This document shows, piece by piece, positions 7,773 through 16,581 of a DNA stretch of 34,741 nucleotides (its first letter is position 1; every line of letters starts with the position of its first letter). Made by a program: the position numbers and the translations under genes. The stretch spans positions 1 through 34,741 of the forward strand of contig JADZFW010000067.1 in NCBI GenBank assembly GCA_020854235.1, in the 5' to 3' direction. The stretch comes from Flavobacteriaceae bacterium. GTDB taxonomy: Bacteria > Bacteroidota > Bacteroidia > Flavobacteriales > Flavobacteriaceae. The notes beneath the pieces were generated by a model. The model was given only the letters and a program-made list of their open reading frames with translations, was not told the origin of the DNA and made no database searches.

Positions 7773-10700
7773 TTATTGATTGCCTAAATTATACTTAAAA
7801 CTGATTCCTGCACTAATGGATTGACGAGGATACGTTGTTGAAATGGCATATCGGGAAGCGTCTTGAATATAATACAATCCCGACTGTAGATTTTTGGTCA
7901 AATTGTAATCGGCTATGAACCTTAAATTAAACATTTTCTGTCCACCGGTTACTTGATTATTTTCTAAATCTTCATCTTCACCAAAATAACGTACCATCAA
8001 TAAATCATCGCGCAAAGATACATCTAATTTTAAATTTAAATCACCTTTAAACTTCATCTTTTTACCTTGTAAACGCATGTTAAACGGCACATCTTTGAAT
8101 CTGTAACCCAATCCAATAACGTACTCTTTTCCATTGTCTTGTGTAAGTGTATTGTTGTTAAAATTGAGTGTCATTGCACGATCCATGTTGATTCTACCCG
8201 ATAAGGTAAATGAATTTTTCAATTTCATCTCTACTTTTACTAATGGAGAAAACTCTTCTATCAACCCGACATTTGTAAACAATTGCTTGCTGAAATAATT
8301 GCCCGAAATATCTAAAGCATCAGGAACATTAGCATTGTATTGCGAATTGTTGGAAAAATTAACAATGGTGTAGGAGGAGCGATAGGCATGTGAAATGGAA
8401 AAACTGCTGAAATTCTTCTTAAACCAATTGAATTTCATCAAACCTCTATAGTTGATTTGCCAATTGGGTAAAGGAACATCACGGAAAGGATTGAGTTTAA
8501 CTTGATCTACCGATTGACCTGAATAAGCGGATAAAAATGCAGGTAAGATAACCATCTGACTATTGTTACCATAGCCATTTACATCCAATCCAGATTGGGC
8601 AGACAAACGTTGGGCTATGATTTGACGATTGGCTTTAAAATTATCAAACAAGGCATCGGGATCATCAAAACTCGTTCCCAACATCATATAACTCATACTA
8701 AAGTTACCGGTTTCAGTAACGACTGATGGCGCAAAATACGGATCAGAACCAATATTATCGGTTACAATATCCATTTGTTCAGAAAGATTGCGCGTATAAA
8801 TTTTATTGGCTTTGACATCTATATCTAAATCTTTAAATGGCGTAACTTTGGCAGAAACATCCAATTTATTATAATGGGTTCGCGCAAATATTTTACTATA
8901 ATAGGGATCATTGATATTCCTAGAAAGTAACCAACCGTTTTCCAACGCCTGATTTCTGATATCTACTTGACTTCCAAACACAAAACCAAATGTTGGAGCA
9001 AAACCTCCGGAGAAATTATCTCTTCCCAACAATCCGATTGAAGGGGTATACCCAGGTAATAAAGTACCATTATTTTCTGAGTAACTTATTTTAACTGACT
9101 TTAAAGAAGTAACCAAATCGAATAGGCCGACCACAATACTTTGACCCGTAGTTTTCTTTTTGGAATTATTCAAAAGCGAAGGTTGAGTCAATTTAGGTTT
9201 GACATAAACAGCATCTTCTCCTCCTTCTTCCTTTTTCTTTTTGGCTGCCATTCGAGCATTTTTGTCTTTATCTTTTTCTGCCTTGGTACGCATTAAACTT
9301 TCCAATCCCAACTCTTTGTAGAACTTCTTCATATCCAAATCTACAGATAAATTATGCGTGTTGGCATTTTGAATGGTATTACCCAAGCTACTGACGTAAT
9401 CGGCTGAAGCTCCTTGCCAATCAAAATCAGCTGTATAAGCATAATTGGATTTGATAAAACTGAATAACGGTAATTTATCGATGGGAATTTGATAGGAACC
9501 ATCTAAAGTTTGATGATAATGTACCGGACTTCCGGCGTCAAAAAAGTTAGTGTACAATCTAACATCATCATTATAACTGTAATCATCGTACACATAGTTA
9601 TTCAACGCTCTGAAATTGAGTCGGATGGATTGAGTAGGTTTTAATCCGATGTTGTAGTCCCAATCAAACATGAAATTGCGTTGCTTTAAAGTGGGCAAAC
9701 TGGGCAAACCTTCAATTAAGGTTCTAGACAATTGTTCATTATAACTTCTAATGATGCTAGAATTAACCGATATCGTAGTAGGTATTGGATTAAAATTTAA
9801 ATCTTTGATGATTTTCAAAAACTCACCTTTGAGAACAGTGGAATTTTTAAAAGGGCTCCATTGCATGGCTTTAAAATTGTAATTATAACCCAAAGAAGCT
9901 CTTACATTTTGATCCAAATACTTTTCAACATTGTAATCATGGTGATATACTTGATTGAAAGCATAGGAAACTCCCAAATTTTCTACATCATAAAACCGTT
10001 GTTTTTTAGTAGATTCGGGATTTCGCATTTTTTTCATGTTGATGATACTAAAACTGGTACGTTTAGTATAATCTTGCGCATCATTGCGGTGTGGACTATT
10101 GGTATCATTGGTATCTTCCAAAAGAATATCTTGATACTGCGCATCATATTTGGGATCTCTTATTTCTTCACTGATACTCAAGTTGACCGGTATTTGCATC
10201 CCTACTTTTTCAGGTAATAGTTTTCCGGCATTGATGGAAGCCACAGCATCATATTGCTTGGTATCCTCCTGACTTCGCTCGTTGACAGATTGATCTACAT
10301 TTCCATAACCCATAGTGGACATGCGACCGGCTACAGATACATCCATCAAATCGGATAGGTTGGCATCGGCGCTTACCACTGCAGCCCATCCGCCTTCATT
10401 GTCAAATTCGGAAACTCTGAGTTCGTTAAACCACAATTCAGCAGAACGATCATTGGCTGCTTCATTTTTAACGCCCAACATAATGGTTTTAATTTTACCC
10501 AAGTTGGGATTTCCTTTGACTCTAATTCTATATTCAACCGGTTCGCCAACAACCGGAATTGGATACAATACATTGGAAGCAACACCTTCCTCAAAACGTT
10601 CTAATTTTAATTTTTTCAAAGCTTCCAAATCAACATTGAGTTCGTTTTCTTCCGGCCAAACATCGGATGCCGTTGAGGTTCCAAATGCCGTAATTTTTAA

Positions 10701-13700
10701 TGGTTTTTCAATTTGATAGTAGTTTTCACTCAAGTCACTACCAATTCTTATAATCGCAACCATTTCATCATCTGCTACTTCGGCTTGGTTGACTAAACTT
10801 TCGGCATGGATAAACATTTGGAGTTTTTTGAACATTCTCATGTCGAAACTCACGTTTTTAAATAAACTACGTCCTTCACCCGACATTAAATCCCGAACTT
10901 TCAAAACCAAAGATTGTTCATTTTGTAATTGAACGGTTGTAGTTCCTTGTAATCTTTCTCTTTCAATTCCGGGAGGCAATACATATGGAATCGGACTTCT
11001 ACCATCATTTTCTTCAATATTAACCACTCCTGATTCGAAATTATCCAATTCAGTAATAGGAATATTGCCATCGGCCAATTCGTATTTATAACGACGCCAC
11101 TCGCCTCGTACCATTTCCATTTGTCCAAAACGCAATACCACCGGCATTTTGAATTGGGTCAAAAACATTCTCATAAAGCGGATGGAATGGAAATTATTGA
11201 TGCCACCTATAGGCGTACCTTCAGCAATTGGAATTCTAAATTGATACCATGTAGTGTTTTGAGTTCCTCCATTGGCTAATGTATTGGTTGTAACACGTTG
11301 GTCAACGATGTAATTTTGTCCGACAACTAAATCGGGTTTATTCAAAGAAACCTTGTACTGGAAATAACCTTCCACAGTACTCATGGTTTGGTCTTTATTG
11401 ATATCTTCCGTATCAGGATATTGGGTTGCAGCTGTTGAATAATCCTCGGGAGACATATTGGCTGTCGGAGAATTTCCCTGCGTTCGGTTGTATTTTTTAT
11501 AACGAGTTAAGATACCTGCATTCAAATCGTCGTATTCTGAACTCTTGTAAAACATGTAATTATCTGAGGCAGGGTCGGCTTGTAATGAAGGTATTGTAGA
11601 TACAAAAGATGCATAAACATTTTGTTCTTCAGTATCGCTTAATCCATCCAAACCAATATCCTGAACCAATCTATGGTCATCATCATCATCAAATGCGTAG
11701 AGTAAAGATTGATTGGTTGGAATTTTCCCCCAAATTGTCGAAGCCGTATTGTCTATTCCACCGTCTTCGGGTAATCCATTTTCGTACATTTTTCTATTGT
11801 CCTTCAAAATATCCTCAGACACATTTCCTAGATTGAAATACAACTCTCCAACTTGATTAGCCGGATCTTGCGGATTGACACCTGTAGGCAAACCTTCAGT
11901 GTTGGTAATGGAATAGTTTTCATAAGGATCCATCATCCAGAATTGAATGTATTCGATATTGGAATTTTCAAAATCCGTAACAGTCATGGGACGTGTTATA
12001 CCAGCCCATCTATTTTCAGGATCGGTAAATGTACCATCTGGATTAACGTTATTGGTGTCAAAATTGTATTCGCCTCTTTCGCTAGGATAATAAGCTAAAT
12101 CCAACGTTCTCAAAATGGTTGATTCCGTCAAATCCAATTCGTCATTGGGAAATAATTCGCTTACATTGATTCTACGTACCTCGGCTCTGGATAATTCATT
12201 GTTGTCAATACTAGTAGGTTGATTGGTTCCTCCGTGCATGTCATTATCAATATTGTACCAAGCCAAACGAGCTCTTTTCTTTCCATAATCCAGTGAATTT
12301 ACTGCATCTCCACCTAAATTGGCAAGGTAAGATATCGATTGATTTTGCGGAGTTGCTGCCAAATACCATTGTAATTGAGAGCGCACATCAACCGGAATTT
12401 GAGTCCCTTCAAAATCATCAACATAAGAGGCAGCAACGCCATTGATATCGATACTTTTCGGCGTTCCAGGAATTAAATAGGCCACATCGCCTCGAATGGA
12501 AAAATTGGATTCTGCTTCGGTTTCTCCAAATGAAATCTTATTAGCCAAGCGCGTTAAGAAATCGGACTTGTTGTGATAACTAGCATTCATTCCAAAAATG
12601 GAATTTTTAATAGGCTCTTGACCGTAAAGAACTTTATTGGTAAAAGGTTGTTCGGTTAAATTGAGAAATGATGCACCTACTACTAAATTATCTGAAAACT
12701 TATGTTCGATATCTAATCCAAAGAAACTGCGTCGTTGTTGGTTGAAAATAGCATTTTGTTCCAATGACACCTCGATTGGGGCATTGGCTGCTTCCAAAGA
12801 AGGATTGATGATTTTAACTCTTCCTATTTGGTAATCTACCACATAGTCAACTCCTTCTACCAATTCACGTCCACCACTGGTTACACGTACAGAACCTTGA
12901 GGGACATTAAACGCTCCCAAAGCAATTCCTTGTGCACTATCAGATTTATAGTAGCCTTTGATTTCGTATTTATCTCTTTGTTGGTAATTGTTTTTAACTT
13001 CGGTTTGCGTGTATTGATACAATTCATTGAATAAGAAACCTGAATCGTTAACATTTGATAATTCTGAAGCTAAATAGCTTCCAAAGGGTTGTACTTTTGG
13101 AAACATCATATATCCTTTTTCCGGAAATATCGTGATACCGGTAACATAATCAAAATAGCCATCACCTTCCGGCAATTGGGCTTGATTGGAATCCAAGCGA
13201 TCAATGTGGAATAAATTGAGTAATGTGCGGTCGGCAACACCTACAGTTTGTGCATTTTGCAAACTATTAATAGGCACTCCGGTAGCATCATTGGCATATA
13301 ATAATTCCAATCTAAAACCCTCTTGTTGCAGTTGATAGGCTTGAAGGTTGTATATATTTTTCATCATCAGATGCCACATGGGTACATCTGTGATAACCAA
13401 TTCACTTCTCAAGAGTTTGACAACCAAATTTCCAGGAGCACCTTCAGAAGTTCCGGGTATACCATCGGAAGACAATTCCCCAACTTTATACACTTCCGAG
13501 CTTCCATTGACCGTATATTCATAGGCAACAGCCAAAACTTCACTATCAGCCAATTTTCGATTCAAAGAAATGTAACCCAACTGTTTGTTAATGATAAAAT
13601 CCACACCTTCTACCAAGCGACGTGCATTTTCCAACACTGAAAAATCGCGACCTTGTGCCATAGTAGCGATTCCTAGAAAAGCATTGGGAACTGTTGAAAT

Positions 13701-14888
13701 ATTGCGAATTGGACTATTGGCAGTCAAAACACTTTGTAGTTCGTTTACGTCATTATCGGGAATAAAATTGAATAAAGGTGCTGTTACACTGATATCTGTA
13801 TTGCCAATATTTGAAGTAACGGATTCTCCCAAATCGGCTAGAGCCACTATATTTCTTACGTTTTCGGTTGATCTATTGGTATTGGTAATCCACAACTCAA
13901 CCTTTGTGATTTGAGCTGACGAGTTGACCAATGGATAGTTGATTAAGGCATTGTCAAAGTTGTCTTTAAAGTATTGTGCCAAGAAGAAGTGACGATCAGC
14001 ATCGTAATCACTGGCTTTCAATTCAAATTCTTCAATAATAGAGCCACCTTGGGCTACTACACTTTTGGTTTGAGATTGTTGTTTGGCAAAAGCTGTTGTA
14101 ATGGTAGTGCGACCAAATTGCAATTCGGTTTTAAAACCAAATAAGTTTTGAGCGCCACTTATCAATGTATTGCGCATCGGCATACTCACATTTCCTACTT
14201 CAATTTTACGTACAATTCCATCGTCATCATATCCTATACTTGGGTCAAACTCGAGTTTGATGATATTTTGAAAATCAAAAGTGGATTGGGTATCATAATT
14301 AGCAGAAATTTTAAGTCTTTTACCAACTTTAGCGGTAATACTAGCCCCAATATTTTGATCAAAATCAAAAATGGTACTGGTTCTATTGGTTTCATTGAGT
14401 TGAGGATTGTCTACTTTTTGGTATAAAACCCCGAGTTTGACCTCAATATTACCCTGCATTTTAACTTCTATTTCATTACTACCAAATAAAGTGGCAAACA
14501 AATCGGAATTGACATAATATTTAGGTAATAGATCTTTCTGTTCGTCTGCACTATTTTGTTTATTTCCACTTACAGCACTCACTTTTCGTTTGTAATAATC
14601 GTGCATTTCTTTTTTGAGTCTGTATTTGGCATACTCTTCCTGAGTCATAACAATGGGAATGCGGATTTCGAAATTTCCAATCAAAGAAACTACAACATAT
14701 CGATCGTTTTCGGCATCATAGATGACTTCGTAATTGTCAAAATCAGACAAATACAAACTTCCATCTTGTTGGGAAGTAAAAGGATAAGGTAGTGGCGGGA
14801 TACTATCGTTGGTTACCTGAGCTGAACCGTTTACCCATAAGAAGAAGGTAAACATCAGTAGCGAGATTTTAAATATAATCTTGTTCAT
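7773..14888 (-). CDS. sprA: T9SS outer-membrane translocon SprA
   Basis: SprA is the giant beta-barrel pore through which type IX secretion cargo crosses the outer membrane; it is needed for gliding motility and surface-protein secretion in Flavobacterium johnsoniae. The 2371 residues are close to the roughly 2400 of known SprA. A signal peptide is evident (residues 1-24, ending GSAQ). The N-terminal part has the motifs PKYYVNSDLFATLFGSNEIEV and ITAKVGKRLKISANYDTQ, and a long repetitive beta-strand-rich body follows, including the NELRVSEFDNEGGWA region. The C-terminus ends in alternating strands closing with GISFKYNLGNQ, as in an outer-membrane barrel. It lies 61 bp after ruvA and 40 bp before gcvH and is probably co-transcribed with both. 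The frame is intact throughout. The PorV, plug and other T9SS components lie outside the window. Confidence 0.96.
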   Translation of the reverse strand: MNKIIFKISLLMFTFFLWVNGSAQVTNDSIPPLPYPFTSQQDGSLYLSDFDNYEVIYDAENDRYVVVSLIGNFEIRIPIVMTQEEYAKYRLKKEMHDYYKRKVSAVSGNKQNSADEQKDLLPKYYVNSDLFATLFGSNEIEVKMQGNIEVKLGVLYQKVDNPQLNETNRTSTIFDFDQNIGASITAKVGKRLKISANYDTQSTFDFQNIIKLEFDPSIGYDDDGIVRKIEVGNVSMPMRNTLISGAQNLFGFKTELQFGRTTITTAFAKQQSQTKSVVAQGGSIIEEFELKASDYDADRHFFLAQYFKDNFDNALINYPLVNSSAQITKVELWITNTNRSTENVRNIVALADLGESVTSNIGNTDISVTAPLFNFIPDNDVNELQSVLTANSPIRNISTVPNAFLGIATMAQGRDFSVLENARRLVEGVDFIINKQLGYISLNRKLADSEVLAVAYEYTVNGSSEVYKVGELSSDGIPGTSEGAPGNLVVKLLRSELVITDVPMWHLMMKNIYNLQAYQLQQEGFRLELLYANDATGVPINSLQNAQTVGVADRTLLNLFHIDRLDSNQAQLPEGDGYFDYVTGITIFPEKGYMMFPKVQPFGSYLASELSNVNDSGFLFNELYQYTQTEVKNNYQQRDKYEIKGYYKSDSAQGIALGAFNVPQGSVRVTSGGRELVEGVDYVVDYQIGRVKIINPSLEAANAPIEVSLEQNAIFNQQRRSFFGLDIEHKFSDNLVVGASFLNLTEQPFTNKVLYGQEPIKNSIFGMNASYHNKSDFLTRLANKISFGETEAESNFSIRGDVAYLIPGTPKSIDINGVAASYVDDFEGTQIPVDVRSQLQWYLAATPQNQSISYLANLGGDAVNSLDYGKKRARLAWYNIDNDMHGGTNQPTSIDNNELSRAEVRRINVSELFPNDELDLTESTILRTLDLAYYPSERGEYNFDTNNVNPDGTFTDPENRWAGITRPMTVTDFENSNIEYIQFWMMDPYENYSITNTEGLPTGVNPQDPANQVGELYFNLGNVSEDILKDNRKMYENGLPEDGGIDNTASTIWGKIPTNQSLLYAFDDDDDHRLVQDIGLDGLSDTEEQNVYASFVSTIPSLQADPASDNYMFYKSSEYDDLNAGILTRYKKYNRTQGNSPTANMSPEDYSTAATQYPDTEDINKDQTMSTVEGYFQYKVSLNKPDLVVGQNYIVDQRVTTNTLANGGTQNTTWYQFRIPIAEGTPIGGINNFHSIRFMRMFLTQFKMPVVLRFGQMEMVRGEWRRYKYELADGNIPITELDNFESGVVNIEENDGRSPIPYVLPPGIERERLQGTTTVQLQNEQSLVLKVRDLMSGEGRSLFKNVSFDMRMFKKLQMFIHAESLVNQAEVADDEMVAIIRIGSDLSENYYQIEKPLKITAFGTSTASDVWPEENELNVDLEALKKLKLERFEEGVASNVLYPIPVVGEPVEYRIRVKGNPNLGKIKTIMLGVKNEAANDRSAELWFNELRVSEFDNEGGWAAVVSADANLSDLMDVSVAGRMSTMGYGNVDQSVNERSQEDTKQYDAVASINAGKLLPEKVGMQIPVNLSISEEIRDPKYDAQYQDILLEDTNDTNSPHRNDAQDYTKRTSFSIINMKKMRNPESTKKQRFYDVENLGVSYAFNQVYHHDYNVEKYLDQNVRASLGYNYNFKAMQWSPFKNSTVLKGEFLKIIKDLNFNPIPTTISVNSSIIRSYNEQLSRTLIEGLPSLPTLKQRNFMFDWDYNIGLKPTQSIRLNFRALNNYVYDDYSYNDDVRLYTNFFDAGSPVHYHQTLDGSYQIPIDKLPLFSFIKSNYAYTADFDWQGASADYVSSLGNTIQNANTHNLSVDLDMKKFYKELGLESLMRTKAEKDKDKNARMAAKKKKEEGGEDAVYVKPKLTQPSLLNNSKKKTTGQSIVVGLFDLVTSLKSVKISYSENNGTLLPGYTPSIGLLGRDNFSGGFAPTFGFVFGSQVDIRNQALENGWLLSRNINDPYYSKIFARTHYNKLDVSAKVTPFKDLDIDVKANKIYTRNLSEQMDIVTDNIGSDPYFAPSVVTETGNFSMSYMMLGTSFDDPDALFDNFKANRQIIAQRLSAQSGLDVNGYGNNSQMVILPAFLSAYSGQSVDQVKLNPFRDVPLPNWQINYRGLMKFNWFKKNFSSFSISHAYRSSYTIVNFSNNSQYNANVPDALDISGNYFSKQLFTNVGLIEEFSPLVKVEMKLKNSFTLSGRINMDRAMTLNFNNNTLTQDNGKEYVIGLGYRFKDVPFNMRLQGKKMKFKGDLNLKLDVSLRDDLLMVRYFGEDEDLENNQVTGGQKMFNLRFIADYNLTKNLQSGLYYIQDASRYAISTTYPRQSISAGISFKYNLGNQ

Positions 14889-14949
14889 TGGATAGTGTAG
14901 GACTTTTTATATTTCAAATTTCAAAATACATTTTTGAAATTGTGGCTTT

Positions 14950-15531
14950 CTATAAATTCTTTAATGCTTGTTTAATCAATGATTTAACATCTGTTTTGGG
15001 ATTTTCTTTGAGAATAGCATCTACCACTCTTTCGGTTTGTTTACGAACAAAGCCCAAAACGTCTAATGCAGATAACGATTCTTCTCTAATTGTATTGTTT
15101 GATCCGGCAGAAATAGTTTCTATATCAATGGTTTTTAATATTTTATCTCTCAAATCTACAATAACTCTTTCAGCTGTTTTAACCCCAATCCCTTTTACTT
15201 TTTTAATCAATGCAACATTTCCGGATGCTATAGCATGTTGAATTTCCTCGGGACTCATGGAAGAAAGCATGACCATTGCTGTTCCAACGCCAACACCTGA
15301 AACAGAAATCAATTGTTTGAATACTTCACGTTCTGTTCTGGTGTAAAACCCATACAAGGAGTGCGCATCTTCCCTAATATGAAGGTGTGTGTAGAGTTTC
15401 AAGGATTCTTCATCAGGAAGGGAAGCAAATGTATGCAGGGAATTATGAATAAAATATCCCACACCATGTGCTTCAATAACTGAATAAGTTGGGGTTTTTT
15501 CTATCAATTTTCCTTGAATGTATGTAATCAT
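14950..15531 (-). CDS. ruvA: Holliday junction DNA helicase subunit RuvA
   Basis: RuvA tetramers bind Holliday junctions and load the RuvB motor for branch migration during recombinational repair. The ATG at 15531 gives MITYIQGKLIEKTPTYSVIEAHGVGYFI, the standard beginning of the family, and a 193-residue protein; an upstream in-frame start at 15561 would add ten unconserved residues and is rejected. Visible parts are the OB-fold domain I (residues ~1-65, with the LYTHLHIREDAHSLYGF segment), the helix-hairpin-helix domain II with ISVSGVGVGTAMVMLS and VKKVKGIGVKTAERVIVDLRDK, and the small C-terminal domain III with ALDVLGF. It appears to be first in the ruvA-sprA-gcvH-vanZ run. The malic-enzyme gene I remember upstream of ruvA in relatives is not here. 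Confidence 0.95.
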   Translation of the reverse strand: MITYIQGKLIEKTPTYSVIEAHGVGYFIHNSLHTFASLPDEESLKLYTHLHIREDAHSLYGFYTRTEREVFKQLISVSGVGVGTAMVMLSSMSPEEIQHAIASGNVALIKKVKGIGVKTAERVIVDLRDKILKTIDIETISAGSNNTIREESLSALDVLGFVRKQTERVVDAILKENPKTDVKSLIKQALKNL

Positions 15532-15641
15532 GTAGTTGTTTCTTTTTGATAAAAGTCCCAATAAACAAAGGTTTTTCGATTAAAAAAACCCATTTTGGGA
15601 AAAGGTTCAATCCAAATAGGATTTGAGACCAAATTAATCTT

Positions 15642-15675
15642 CAAAAATAACAAAAAAAATAATAGAAATATCAAA
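15642..15675 (-). promoter_or_regulatory. Candidate promoter for the ruvA-sprA run
   Basis: On the minus strand, TTTG (15675-15672), a 22-bp gap and TATTTTTG (15649-15642) fit the Bacteroidota TTTG/TAnnTTTG promoter pattern, about 110 bp before the ruvA start. In such AT-rich DNA chance matches are common. Confidence 0.35.
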
Positions 15676-15767
15676 TTTCAAATGAGTATGACAATTGATT
15701 GGGAAAAAAGAAAAATAAAATTGTAATAAAATTAAAATTTATTGGTCAGAATTAATTAAGACAAAGT

Positions 15768-16088
15768 TTACAGGTAATTCAAAAACGACCATAACTTTCT
15801 CTTGTGAATATAGCTGACATCCGATTCATGGGTATAAGCTTCCTTCTCAAAACTGATGGAACGGTAAGCTTTATCCCAATTTCGTTGACGTATCAAATGA
15901 AACGTAAATTCAGTTGAATACCAAATAAAAAAGAAAATCCATAACATTTCAATTTGCTGGCGAAAATGAATTTTTTCATGATTCAACAAAGTCGGACTGA
16001 TGTGAATCGTTTTATCTCGCACGAATATAAAAGGCCAAATTGCCATAGCTACATACCGACGCGGAAAAAATTTAAAAAGGATAATCAT
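15768..16088 (-). CDS. Small membrane protein with HEKIH zinc-protease-like motif
   Basis: A 106-residue protein from ATG 16088; an upstream in-frame TTG at 16154 would add 22 residues but is less likely. An N-terminal FPRRYVAMAIWPFIFVRD segment is followed by NHEKIHFRQQIEML (HEKIH at residues 37-41), a membrane helix WIFFFIWYSTEF, and FEKEAYTHESD, whose Glu81 or Glu83 could be a third metal ligand. HExxH is the zincin catalytic motif (two His bind zinc, Glu activates water), so a minimal membrane metallopeptidase is possible. I recall similar short unnamed proteins in Bacteroidota with the same NHEKIH...FExEAY pattern, but no function. It stands alone between ruvA and the giant surface protein, oriented minus. 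Confidence 0.7.
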   Translation of the reverse strand: MIILFKFFPRRYVAMAIWPFIFVRDKTIHISPTLLNHEKIHFRQQIEMLWIFFFIWYSTEFTFHLIRQRNWDKAYRSISFEKEAYTHESDVSYIHKRKLWSFLNYL

Positions 16089-16581
16089 TTGGCAAAAGTA
16101 AAATATGATTTGGAATTTATGATGTATAAGCGATAATAAATTTAGAAATGCCAAGTATTTTAAACTTTGAATTCACTTATAAATCCTTTGTCTCTAAAAA
16201 CAATTTAATAAATTATCAAAACTCAATCTAAAATAAATATCAAGGTAATGTAAATATTCAAATCAATCATTGGAATGAAAAAGATACCTACTCTTAGTCC
16301 CAAATATAAAGTAAATTAGACTTTGAAAACGGTCTATCTTGATTTTGATATAAATTATTTGAGATACAGTATTATTCAAAATCTTCACCTTCGTAGGTAA
16401 AAGATTTAAATTAATTGATCCAAACCCCAATATTACTTTGATTGAGTTACTGAAAAATTGATTTTTTTTAATAGCCTTATATAGTATTGAAAACTTATAA
16501 AAACATAACATTTATCATAAAATTAGTTGTGTTTTTATTGGTAACTTGCGGAGATTTTTTATTAACCAATAATTTTTTTTT
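16089..16581. other. AT-rich intergenic region, no gene recognised
   Basis: About 490 bp of very AT-rich DNA between the HEKIH protein gene and the giant T9SS cargo gene. A possible 82-codon frame on minus (16263-16511) has low-complexity Ile/Phe/Lys/Asn composition and no recognisable family, so I do not call it. A short inverted repeat, ATTGGT (16537-16542) and ACCAAT (16565-16570), lies in the probable leader of the plus-strand gene. No convincing TAnnTTTG box precedes 16582. Confidence 0.6.

Noticed and set aside
7773-14888. Many plus-strand open frames opposite sprA (for example 9861-10217, 10315-10716, 13323-13640, 14148-14426)
   Set aside because: They lie entirely antisense to an intact, well-recognised gene, have no family resemblance, and are explained by its codon composition.
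16263-16511. Possible 82-residue minus-strand protein in the gap before the giant surface-protein gene
   Set aside because: Low-complexity Ile/Lys/Phe/Asn composition, no motif and no start-site support; typical of chance frames in AT-rich DNA.
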